From: an uncultured Bacillota bacterium
GTDB lineage: Bacteria; Bacillota; Clostridia; Oscillospirales; Oscillospiraceae
Direction: 5' to 3'
Assembly (NCBI GenBank): GCA_947172355.1
Contig: CAMWBA010000006.1
Location: 1-43,992 of the forward strand
Length of the DNA: 43,992 nt
Made by a program: the position numbers and the translations under genes. The notes beneath the pieces were generated by a model that saw nothing but the letters and a program-made list of their open reading frames with translations, made no database searches and was not told the origin of the DNA. Below are positions 8,543 to 15,066 of the stretch, piece by piece (position 1 is the stretch's first letter; each line of letters starts with the position of its first letter).

Positions 8543-10564
8543 TTAGCCCAGCAGCTGGAGCACGCCCTGAGGCACCTGGTTGGCCTGGGCCAGCATGGCC
8601 TGGGCGGACTGGACCAGGATGTTGTTCTTGACGTAGCTCATCATCTCTTCGGCCACATCGGTGTCGCGGATGGTGGACTCGGCGTCCTGGATGTTCTCCG
8701 CCATCACGGACAGGTTGTTGCCGGTGTGCTCCAGACGGTTCTGGATAGCGCCCAGGTCGCCCCGGATGCCGGACACATAGTTGATCGCGCCCTTGATGAC
8801 GTCGATCGCGGCCTGCGCACCGGACTGGGTGCCGATGTCCACGTCATCGATGCTCTTGCCATCCTCAACAGTGCCGTTGCTGCCAATGATGCCCATAGCG
8901 CCCACGTGGATGTCGCCAATGTCAACCTTCATCTGGTTGAAGTCGTCGGAAGTGTCGCCAATCTGGAGGGTCAGAGGATCGCCCTTGAAGTTGGAAGCCG
9001 CAGCGGCCGCCTCCTCCTTGGAGATGTCCAGGGTGGTGCCAGCCTTCTTGATCTTGAACACCTGGGCCAAGTCTTCCTTGGTCGTGTAGATGTTGGCGGT
9101 TTTGTTGTCGTTGCGCTGGATACGGATGCTGTGGCCGTCGCTGCCCACGCCGACCTCGAAGGTAGCTCCGGTAGCACTGCCCAGCGTGTGGTTGACGTTG
9201 GTGCCGATACCCTTCACGATCTTGGACAGGATGTCGTGCATCTGGGCGTCGGACAGGCTGCCAGCCTCATAGGCGGTCAGATCAATCACAGCAGCGGTGC
9301 TGCCCTGAGTAGCCTTGCCGTTGGCGCCCACTTTCAGCGTGACGGACTTGGTGCCCACTGTGATAACAGTGCCGTCAGTGATGTCAGAGGCATAGATGTC
9401 GAAGGTGGTGTTGGCCCGGTTGCCGTCAACCGGTGCAACACCCACGGTCTGGGGCTGGGTACCGGCCTGGACCGCGCCAGTCATGGTAACAGTACCATCG
9501 TTGGCAGTGGTATCAGAAGCAAAACTGGTCTTGACATTGAAGTCCACACGGGCGGTGGAGGCGGAGGTGGGCTTATCCTTCATCGTGAAGGTCAGCACGC
9601 CGCCAGCGGCGCTCATGGTCCAGTCAACACCATTGAGGGTGACCGTGGCATTGGCCGCACCAGCCGCACCAGCCGCACCATTCACCAAGTCCTTAGCCAC
9701 ATTTGTCGCGGTAACAAAACCGGCGGTAGCGGTAGAAGTACCGTTGCTGCTGACCACATATGCGGTGTTCGTAGAAATTGTCTTGCTGCCGTTAATCTGA
9801 AGTTTGAGCGCCTTAGAGCCGCTGCCAATGGTAAGGGTAAAGCCAGCCGCACCAACGGAAGTGCCCGAACCAGTGGAGGCCATGGTACTATTGTCCAAAT
9901 TCCACTTCAAGGTGTTCAGGTCGATGGTGAAAGAACCCTTTACAGCGCTGGCGCTGGTGGTATCATAGATGTTCTTGCTGCCGGCCACTTCATGAGCCTT
10001 GTCGCTGGCGGCGATGTCAGCGGTGGGCATACGGTTCAGACCGTTCTCGGTCTTGGCCTGGGCGGCTGCGCTGGCCTTGGCCTGAGCGGCCTCCAGAGCG
10101 GCGGCAGCCTCAGCCTGAGCGGCGACCTTGCCCTTGCTGCTCAAAGAGCCGTCCAGCAGCTTGATGCCGTTGAAGTTGGCGGAGTCAGCAATACGGTTAA
10201 TTTCGGTCTTCAGGGCGGCGACCTCTTTCTGGAGGTTGGCGCGGTCGACCTCGTTGTCATAGGTGCCGTTGGCAGACTGGGTAGCCAGATAGTCCATGCG
10301 GTTGAGCATGTCCTGAACTTCCTGCATGGCGCCCTCAGCGGTCTTCACCAGGGAGATGCCGTCCTTAACGTTTTTCTGGGCGGCTTCCAGGCCAGTGATC
10401 TGAGCGCGCATCTTCTCGGAAATAGCCAGACCAGCGGCGTCGTCACCGGCGCGGTTGATCTTGTAGCCGGAGGAGAGCTTCTCCAGGTTGCCGGACAGGG
10501 CCTTGGTGTTGTTGTTGTAGTTGCGGTAGGCGTTCATAGCCATTATATTGTGCTGAATACGCAT
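8543..10564 (-). CDS. hag: Flagellin with a large variable domain
   Basis: The 673-residue filament subunit begins MRIQHNIMAMNAYRN and has the conserved N-terminal D0/D1 helices (LSSGYKINRAGDDAAGLAISEKM), then an Ala/Thr/Ser/Gly-rich central domain of roughly residues 175-545, and the C-terminal D1/D0 helices ending in the canonical QGVLQLLG. Minimal clostridial flagellins are about 270-400 residues, so the surface domain is long; its Ser/Thr richness gives many potential O-modification sites. Start at 10564 is fixed by AAGGAGG eight bases upstream. The leader carries structured elements and a CsrA-type site, and csrA lies immediately upstream on the same strand. The downstream scar suggests past recombination at the 3' end. 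Confidence 0.97.
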   Translation of the reverse strand: MRIQHNIMAMNAYRNYNNNTKALSGNLEKLSSGYKINRAGDDAAGLAISEKMRAQITGLEAAQKNVKDGISLVKTAEGAMQEVQDMLNRMDYLATQSANGTYDNEVDRANLQKEVAALKTEINRIADSANFNGIKLLDGSLSSKGKVAAQAEAAAALEAAQAKASAAAQAKTENGLNRMPTADIAASDKAHEVAGSKNIYDTTSASAVKGSFTIDLNTLKWNLDNSTMASTGSGTSVGAAGFTLTIGSGSKALKLQINGSKTISTNTAYVVSSNGTSTATAGFVTATNVAKDLVNGAAGAAGAANATVTLNGVDWTMSAAGGVLTFTMKDKPTSASTARVDFNVKTSFASDTTANDGTVTMTGAVQAGTQPQTVGVAPVDGNRANTTFDIYASDITDGTVITVGTKSVTLKVGANGKATQGSTAAVIDLTAYEAGSLSDAQMHDILSKIVKGIGTNVNHTLGSATGATFEVGVGSDGHSIRIQRNDNKTANIYTTKEDLAQVFKIKKAGTTLDISKEEAAAAASNFKGDPLTLQIGDTSDDFNQMKVDIGDIHVGAMGIIGSNGTVEDGKSIDDVDIGTQSGAQAAIDVIKGAINYVSGIRGDLGAIQNRLEHTGNNLSVMAENIQDAESTIRDTDVAEEMMSYVKNNILVQSAQAMLAQANQVPQGVLQLLG

Positions 10565-10572
10565 TACTTTTG

Positions 10573-10615
10573 CCTCCTTAGCAAAATTTTCGTGTGTTTG
10601 AACATTCCTTTGTTC
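10573..10615 (-). promoter_or_regulatory. Likely CsrA binding region in the hag leader
   Basis: On the minus strand the 16 bases at 10600-10615 fold as GAACA-AAGGAA-TGTTC, which displays GGA in a hairpin loop and resembles the CsrA consensus ACARGGAUGU. The second GGA is the Shine-Dalgarno AAGGAGG at 10573-10579. Two sites, one overlapping the ribosome site, is the arrangement known for Bacillus subtilis hag. Function is inferred from sequence and from adjacency to csrA. Confidence 0.65.
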
Positions 10616-10636
10616 TCCCACAAACAAAATGGCGGA

Positions 10637-10679
10637 GCGCTGTTTTCCGGTATCCGGCCGGACTGCCGGGGTACAGCGC
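10637..10679 (-). promoter_or_regulatory. Long stem-loop in the hag 5' leader
   Basis: GCGCTGT (10637-10643) pairs with ACAGCGC (10673-10679) and encloses further CCGG/CCGG pairings. Together with the hairpin at 10690-10717 it makes most of the 164-base csrA-hag interval structured. I see no convincing promoter inside the interval, so hag may depend on transcription from further upstream. Confidence 0.45.
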
Positions 10680-10689
10680 AGGTACTATA

Positions 10690-10717
10690 TTTCAACCGGC
10701 TCGTCAGCCGTTTGAAA
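10690..10717 (-). promoter_or_regulatory. Hairpin immediately after csrA
   Basis: TTTCAACCGGCT and AGCCGTTTGAAA form a 12-bp stem with one mismatch and a four-base loop, 11 bases past the csrA stop. There is no T tract, so it looks like an RNA-processing or stability hairpin between csrA and hag rather than a terminator. Confidence 0.4.
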
Positions 10718-10728
10718 CCGAACAGTTC

Positions 10729-10917
10729 TCAGGTGTCGTACACGCAGCCGGGGCGTTCGCCGCCCTCCCGTTCCAACACCTTGCCCCGGAGGATGGGGAT
10801 CTCTCTAGGGGCGCTGATGGTCATGTGCGCCCGTTCCGCCGTAAGGCGGTCCAGTTGAATAACCACATGGTCGCCGATGGTGAGGTATTCGCCTTTTCGC
10901 ATGGTGATGCAGAGCAT
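10729..10917 (-). CDS. csrA: Carbon storage regulator CsrA
   Basis: RNA-binding dimer that blocks ribosome access at GGA motifs; in Gram-positive bacteria it represses flagellin translation and is antagonised by FliW. The 62-residue protein MLCITMRKGEYLTIGDHVVI... matches the family pattern MLVLTRKxGExIxIGD, and APREIPILR matches the RNA-binding APRxVxVxR segment. Residues 1-5 are slightly unusual (LCITM for LVLTR). The start at 10917 has AGGGAG at proper spacing; a longer frame upstream has no support. It lies between the TnpB-family gene and hag, all on the minus strand. No fliW is in the window. Likely target: the hag leader 120 bases downstream. Confidence 0.93.
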   Translation of the reverse strand: MLCITMRKGEYLTIGDHVVIQLDRLTAERAHMTISAPREIPILRGKVLEREGGERPGCVYDT

Positions 10918-10964
10918 AAAAATCTCCCTAACCGCTCCTGGCCCTTCATCCTGCGGGCCGCGTT

Positions 10965-11160
10965 TCATCGTCATAATATTTTGGATACCCTTTCGGGCTT
11001 TGGGCGTGCGCACACGCCCTCTCGTTTCCCGCCCTCCAGCCTGGAAAACGCTGAGCAAAGCGGAAGCGGTTCATTCCGCTTCGCTCAACGCTCCCCCGGC
11101 CGGACCGCGGGCCTTCCCCGGCATCCCGACCGGATAGGCGGCCAGCCGCCTTAAACTTGT
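10965..11160 (-). ncRNA. Candidate guide RNA (omega-RNA-like scaffold plus guide) downstream of the RuvC-dead TnpB
   Basis: TnpB and TldR guide RNAs are encoded at and just after the 3' end of the gene. Here the 244 bases between the stop (11162) and csrA hold four hairpins on the minus strand: 11136-11151 (6 bp), 11047-11092 (17 bp with a 12-base loop), 11002-11019 (7 bp) and 10987-10999 (AGCCC-GAAA-GGGT). Three positions of the long stem pair as G-U only in minus-strand RNA and would be A-C mismatches on the plus strand, which indicates the transcribed strand. Bases just after the last hairpin, from about 10986 downward, would be the guide. Exact ends and the target are not known. Confidence 0.5.
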
Positions 11161-11161
11161 G

Positions 11162-12328
11162 CTAGGCGCTTTGCCCTGCAAATTGTGCAAGGCCGCAGCG
11201 CTTGATGTTCACCGCGGCGTTGACCTCCCGGTCGTGGCTTGTGCCGCATCGGGGGCAGCGCCAGCTCCGCCGCGGATAGGGGATCTCCGGCTGCACCTGG
11301 CCGCACGCGGAGCAGGTCCGTGTGGTGGGGGTGTAGCGGTCCACCAGAATCAGGGCTTTTCCCTGCCGTTCCAGCTTATACCGCAGCAGCTCCCGAAACA
11401 TTCTGTAGCCGGACTCCCGGACAGCGCTGGGGTCCTGGGTAAGCATTTTCGCCATCTCGTCCAGTGCGTCGGCCCGCAGGCACACGGCGTCCCAGGCGTT
11501 GGCTATCCGCCGGGATTCCTTGTGGAGAAAGTCGCGCCGCTGGTTGGCGATGTGCTCATGGATCAGGCGGTATTTTTGTACCGCTTCTGCGTAGTTTTGG
11601 GACCCGGGTTCCATCCGGGCCAATCGTTGCTGGAGCTTTGCCAGCTTCGCCTGGGACTGTTTCAGCCACCGGGGTGGGTCGGCCAAATGGCCGGAGTCGT
11701 CCACATAGAAGTGGGCCAGGGAGTATTTCAGCCCCACGGTGGTCTCCGCCCTGGGGGTGACTGCCTCCGGCTGCTTCACTGCGGCCTCATACAGAATGGA
11801 GCAGAAGTACTTTCCCGTGCGTGTTTTGCTGACGGTAATCCGTTTCAGCTTCCACCACCCCTGAGGCCGCCGTGGAAATTTGGCCTTGACAATCCCCGCC
11901 TTGGTCATGCGGATTCCGTCCGATGTGGTGTAGATGGTGGGGCCGGAGGCAAACTCGTGGTTGCAGGCGGTAAAGGAATCCCGGTCGTCCTTTTTGCGCT
12001 TAAAGTTGGGATACCCGAAGGACTCCGGGTGTTTAAAAAACGCCCGAAACGCCCGAGACAACTGGTTGTGCTCTTGAATCAGGGCCTGATTGTCCACCTC
12101 GGCCAGAAAGGGCGAACTTGTTTTGTACTTGGCCGGAGTTGGGATAAAGTGGGCCCCGGTCTCCTCATAGAACCGCTGTTGGTCGGCAAGCATTCGGTTC
12201 CAGAGGTAGCGGCAGCAGCCGAAGGTCTTTTCAAACAGCTCCGCCTGCTCCGGTGTGGGGTAGAGGCGGGCTTTGATGGTGTTGTACTGGATCATCTGCC
12301 CCTCTGCGGCACTTGCTTTCCGCGCCAT
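11162..12328 (-). CDS. RuvC-dead TnpB-family protein (TldR-like RNA-guided DNA-binding protein)
   Basis: Full-length TnpB/OrfB of the clostridial type, 388 residues from the ATG at 12328 (ATG at 12295, the usual family N-terminus MIQYNTIKARLYPTPEQ, is an alternative). The N-terminal region and zinc ribbon (Cys339, Cys342, Cys358, Cys361) are intact. All three RuvC catalytic positions are changed. The first Asp of the family motif GLDYS is Lys201 (GLKYS). The VED glutamate is lost (LRAD, 284-287). The last DRDxNAA aspartate is Glu368 (DREVNAA). An intact frame with a lost nuclease is the signature of TldR repressors, some of which neighbour flagellin genes. No tnpA is present. It should bind DNA by guide RNA and repress rather than cut. 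Confidence 0.88.
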   Translation of the reverse strand: MARKASAAEGQMIQYNTIKARLYPTPEQAELFEKTFGCCRYLWNRMLADQQRFYEETGAHFIPTPAKYKTSSPFLAEVDNQALIQEHNQLSRAFRAFFKHPESFGYPNFKRKKDDRDSFTACNHEFASGPTIYTTSDGIRMTKAGIVKAKFPRRPQGWWKLKRITVSKTRTGKYFCSILYEAAVKQPEAVTPRAETTVGLKYSLAHFYVDDSGHLADPPRWLKQSQAKLAKLQQRLARMEPGSQNYAEAVQKYRLIHEHIANQRRDFLHKESRRIANAWDAVCLRADALDEMAKMLTQDPSAVRESGYRMFRELLRYKLERQGKALILVDRYTPTTRTCSACGQVQPEIPYPRRSWRCPRCGTSHDREVNAAVNIKRCGLAQFAGQSA

Positions 12329-12352
12329 CCCCGGCTGCACCTCCCGCACGCC

Positions 12353-12384
12353 GCCCGGTCAAGTTGTATACAACCTGACCGCGC
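12353..12384. repeat. Palindrome copy 1, next to the TnpB-family start
   Basis: 32-base near-perfect palindrome centred on TTGTATACAA, 30/32 identical to the copy at 12479-12510. It lies 25 bases before the ATG at 12328, in the 5' leader, where it could act as operator or as an RNA hairpin controlling expression. Confidence 0.75.
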
Positions 12385-12428
12385 CGCCCGCCGGGAAATA
12401 CTTGTTGAAAATTTTTATGGCTGGGGGC

Positions 12429-12455
12429 TAAAGTATTGAAAAAGTCTGCCGATAT
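12429..12455 (+). promoter_or_regulatory. Consensus sigma-D (sigma-28) flagellar promoter
   Basis: TAAA at 12429-12432, exactly 15 bases, then GCCGATAT at 12448-12455: a full match to the Gram-positive flagellar sigma consensus TAAA-N15-GCCGATAT. It points right, away from the flagellin cassette, with a start expected near 12463, just before the palindrome at 12479-12510. No plus-strand gene follows. An overlapping sigma-A-like TATACT lies at 12458-12463. Confidence 0.8.
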
Positions 12456-12462
12456 GTTATAC

Positions 12463-12520
12463 TGAGCAAACAAAAAAAGCGCGGTCAGGTTGTATACAAC
12501 CTGACCGCGCTTTTCCCTCT
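12463..12520 (+). ncRNA. Candidate short sigma-D-dependent RNA
   Basis: A transcript from the sigma-D promoter would run through about 15 unpaired bases, then the perfect 32-base palindrome (a 14-bp stem with a TATA loop) and a U-rich tail from 12511, giving an RNA of roughly 50-60 bases. Its hairpin is nearly identical to the one in the leader of the TnpB-family gene. Whether it exists, or is only an attenuated start, cannot be told from sequence. Confidence 0.4.
12471..12514. terminator. Palindrome copy 2 acting as a bidirectional terminator
   Basis: A perfect 32-base palindrome at 12479-12510 is flanked by seven A's on the left (T's on the minus strand) and TTTT on the right. On the minus strand it would end the sigma/anti-sigma operon that stops at 12677. 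On the plus strand it would end the sigma-D transcript. Confidence 0.7.
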
Positions 12521-12676
12521 ATTTTATTTAAAAATCTGCTGACAGCTGCGGTTTTCTGAACATTTTCCGTCCCATATTCTGTCCACGGAACCATAGCGGC
12601 GGCAATTTTCAGGACAATTCAGCGTCCAAACGCTCATTTTGCCCGCCGTGCTTTGTTTCGCCCCGGCGCTCCCGCC

Positions 12677-14497
12677 TCAGTCGTCAATATCCCGTTCATA
12701 CTCCAGGACAGCTCCGGTCGTGCCGTCGATGGTGTATTCATACTCCACGCCGCCGGACTTAAACTCCACATCATATTCCAGCCTGCCGTCGTCCCAGTCC
12801 CGTTCCACCTTCATCTTGGTGGTCTGGCTCTCCGACAGCCCAGCGTGGTTCAGCGCGGCCTGTTTCGCCGCCGCCTGACCAATATCAGCGGATGACGTTT
12901 CCGTGTGGTGGCTTCCCTGTCCGCTGTGGTGGGAAGAACAGCTCTCAGACTCATGCTTGAGGATACTGCCGTCATACAAGCCGATTTCATACTCGTACTC
13001 AGTGCCGTTGGCGCAGAACTCCACCTTATAACACTCCGGGCGGCCGTCGTCATAATCCATCCAGACATTGCAGTAGACCGCAGCGCTTTCCAGGCAGCTG
13101 GCATGGCTGAGCGCGGCGGCTTTTGCTTCCGCCTCACCGATATAGCTCGTACCCGACCCGCTGCCGGCGTGGTCGTCCCGCTCCTGTTTCAAAATGGACC
13201 CGTCAGCGGCCAGGATGGTGTAGTCATACTCCACAGCCCCATACCAGAACTCCACCTCATACTCCAGCCGGCCGTTATCCCAGTCCCGCTCCGCTTTCAT
13301 CCCGGTGACCTGGGACTCAGAAAGCCCGGCGTGGCTCAGGGCCGCCTTCTTCGCGGCAGCCAGTCCGATGTCCTGCGTCTGCGCAGAGGGCGGTGTCTGG
13401 GTGTTGGGTGTCTGGGTGCTGGGTGTCTGGGTGCTGGGTGTCTGGGTGTTGGGCGTCTGAACATCCGGCGCCTGAGGTACTGGGTCCGCGGAAGCAGGGA
13501 AAATATCCTTCGGTCCGCTGAGTACCTCCCCGGTAAAGGCATCCACCCGATAATCAAATTCCCCCCAGCTGGTTTTCAGCTCCACCTCATAGTGGGGCGG
13601 GAACTCATCCAGCTCCGGGTCCACATCGGTGGTGGTGGAGCTGAGTTCCGCCGTCCCGGCGTAGGTCTCCACCGCCATAGCGGCGGCTGCCTTGCCGATG
13701 GGGATACGGGTTTCCCCCGTCTCCAGCAGGTCGTTCAGCTCCTCCACCGACAGGGCGGCCAGCTGGTCAAAAGCTTTGTCGCCAGCGCCGTTCCGCTCCA
13801 ACACCTTCTGTACCAGGGCTGACTTGCCCATGGAGATGCCGCTGCCATAGACGGCACTTGTCCCGGCGTCCATTGTGAGGACCTGGCTGAGCACAGAGGT
13901 ATTGGGGGCCTGGGTCCGAAGCACCCCGTCCACCGAGGCCACCAGCTCCGCCTGGAGGCGGGCGGCCCGATCCTGGTTGTTGTCCTCCACCGAGATGAGG
14001 ATGGCGGAGGAGATGCTGTCCAGGTAGCCCGCCTGGACCAACGCGCCCACAATGGCGTTCACCGCCACGTCCAGCTTGGTCCCCTTCAGGTCCGCGCCGC
14101 CGTTCATCGAGAACAGCACTGCGGCGGCCTCTTCGTTAAGGGCGGTACAGGAGATGACCCGCTCTCCCCGGTTGACCCTCAGCTCAATGCTGGGGTTTAC
14201 ATCCAGAGACACCACCGAGGCCACAGCATAGCTGTTTTGATAGGCCAGCGCGGCACCGCCCCCCGCCCCCAGCAGGACCAGCGCCGCGCAGGCGGCGGCC
14301 AGCCAGCGGTTCCATTTCTTCCCAGGTTTCAGTTCGGTCACTTCCACGTCTATGATATTCTGATCCGGTTTCAACGCTTTCATTTCCATCACGCTCCCGT
14401 TTTGCGCACCGCAGCGGGAGAGGATCGCGTCCAGGTCGTCGGGGGCGGTCCGCGCCAGGGCGTCTGCCAACCTTTGTTCCAATTCCCGTTCCGTCAT
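12677..14497 (-). CDS. RsgI-like anti-sigma factor with tandem PepSY domains
   Basis: A 606-residue single-pass membrane protein. The cytoplasmic N-terminus (1-62) is followed by one membrane helix (64-86). Next comes an extracellular segment, VSLDVNPSIEL (96-106) and its continuation, typical of the RsgI middle domain, then a series of PepSY-type repeats recognised by the motif A..AAL.HAGLSESQ. A Thr/Pro/Gln linker of five-residue repeats separates the first from the last three, and short His- and Ser-rich linkers the others. It overlaps the upstream ECF sigma gene by four bases (ATGA) and should hold that sigma factor inactive until an extracellular signal is sensed. The signal is unknown. 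The start at 14497 follows the GAGAGAG site inside the sigma gene end. Confidence 0.85.
   Translation of the reverse strand: MTERELEQRLADALARTAPDDLDAILSRCGAQNGSVMEMKALKPDQNIIDVEVTELKPGKKWNRWLAAACAALVLLGAGGGAALAYQNSYAVASVVSLDVNPSIELRVNRGERVISCTALNEEAAAVLFSMNGGADLKGTKLDVAVNAIVGALVQAGYLDSISSAILISVEDNNQDRAARLQAELVASVDGVLRTQAPNTSVLSQVLTMDAGTSAVYGSGISMGKSALVQKVLERNGAGDKAFDQLAALSVEELNDLLETGETRIPIGKAAAAMAVETYAGTAELSSTTTDVDPELDEFPPHYEVELKTSWGEFDYRVDAFTGEVLSGPKDIFPASADPVPQAPDVQTPNTQTPSTQTPSTQTPNTQTPPSAQTQDIGLAAAKKAALSHAGLSESQVTGMKAERDWDNGRLEYEVEFWYGAVEYDYTILAADGSILKQERDDHAGSGSGTSYIGEAEAKAAALSHASCLESAAVYCNVWMDYDDGRPECYKVEFCANGTEYEYEIGLYDGSILKHESESCSSHHSGQGSHHTETSSADIGQAAAKQAALNHAGLSESQTTKMKVERDWDDGRLEYDVEFKSGGVEYEYTIDGTTGAVLEYERDIDD
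13393..13452 (-). repeat. Tandem 15-bp repeats encoding the Thr-Gln-Pro linker
   Basis: About four copies of a 15-base unit (GGTGTCTGGGTGTTG and a variant with GCTG) encode TPNTQ/TPSTQ units in the anti-sigma factor. Such in-frame repeats can change copy number by slippage and alter the length of the extracellular stalk. Confidence 0.8.
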
Positions 14498-15066
14498 CGG
14501 TCGCTCTCTCCTTTCATCAGGCTGTGTAATTTTTTCAGCCCGCGGTGGTATTTTGACAGGACAGTGGACAGCGGAAGTTCCAGCAGCCGCGCAATCTCCC
14601 GGTGTTTCAGCCCGGTCACGGCATGGAGCAGGACAATCTGCCGCTCCTGCCCGCCCAATTTAGACAGCGCCTCTTGCAGCAGGTGGCGGTCCTCCGGAGA
14701 CACATCCGGAGCCTGGGCAGGAATGGCGTTCCACGCCTCCTCCTCCAGTCCCACCTGTCGTCCGCTCCGGCGCAGGCGGGTCAGGGCCAAATTGCGGGTG
14801 ACGGTGAACAGCCAGGCCATGGGCGAGCCCTTGGGCTGATAGCCGGACGCCCGCTCCCACACCTGGACAAAGACATCCTGGGCCACATCCTGGGCCTCCT
14901 GGGCGTCGTGGAGCACCGACAGCGCCAATGCATATACCGCCTCTCTGGTCTGCATATACATTTGGGCAAATGCCCCCCGATCCCCCTGCCCCACCCGGAG
15001 CAGCAGTTTCTCCATCTCCTGGCTGCGGCCATTGTCCCCTTTGGTTGTCTGGACACTCATCCTCAT
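14494..15066 (-). CDS. ECF-type RNA polymerase sigma factor
   Basis: A 190-residue sigma-70 family factor of the extracytoplasmic type. Region 2 (YALALSVLHDAQEAQDVAQD and the following VFVQVWE) binds core polymerase and the -10 element. Region 4 (LGGQERQIVLLHAVTGLKHR and EIARLLELPLSTV) holds the -35 helix-turn-helix. Regions 1 and 3 are absent, as expected. It is translationally coupled to the membrane anti-sigma factor. The start at 15066 has ACAGGAGA upstream. The A/T-rich stretch at 15085-15140, with a TGCAATAAAA-like block on the minus strand, may be its own autoregulated promoter, but I cannot confirm the consensus. Confidence 0.9.
   Translation of the reverse strand: MRMSVQTTKGDNGRSQEMEKLLLRVGQGDRGAFAQMYMQTREAVYALALSVLHDAQEAQDVAQDVFVQVWERASGYQPKGSPMAWLFTVTRNLALTRLRRSGRQVGLEEEAWNAIPAQAPDVSPEDRHLLQEALSKLGGQERQIVLLHAVTGLKHREIARLLELPLSTVLSKYHRGLKKLHSLMKGESDR

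Noticed and set aside
8726-10858. Long plus-strand open frame opposite hag and csrA
   Set aside because: It mirrors the flagellin gene codon by codon, is rich in Gly/Val/His from the complementary strand and has no ribosome site.
10965-10986. Match of the putative guide to the hag or sigma-D promoter in this window
   Set aside because: By eye I found no run of complementarity beyond chance at either promoter; the target, if real, must lie outside the window.
11162-12328. Active IS200/IS605 insertion sequence
   Set aside because: No tnpA gene and no recognisable element ends were found, the nuclease residues are gone while the frame is intact, and the gene sits in an organised csrA-hag context.
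12353-12510. Terminal inverted repeats of a transposon
   Set aside because: Each unit is itself palindromic and both lie on the same side of the gene; no counterpart was found at the other end near 11160 or beyond hag.
13393-13452. CRISPR or minisatellite of regulatory function
   Set aside because: In-frame 15-bp repeats encoding a Thr-Pro-Gln linker; no spacers.
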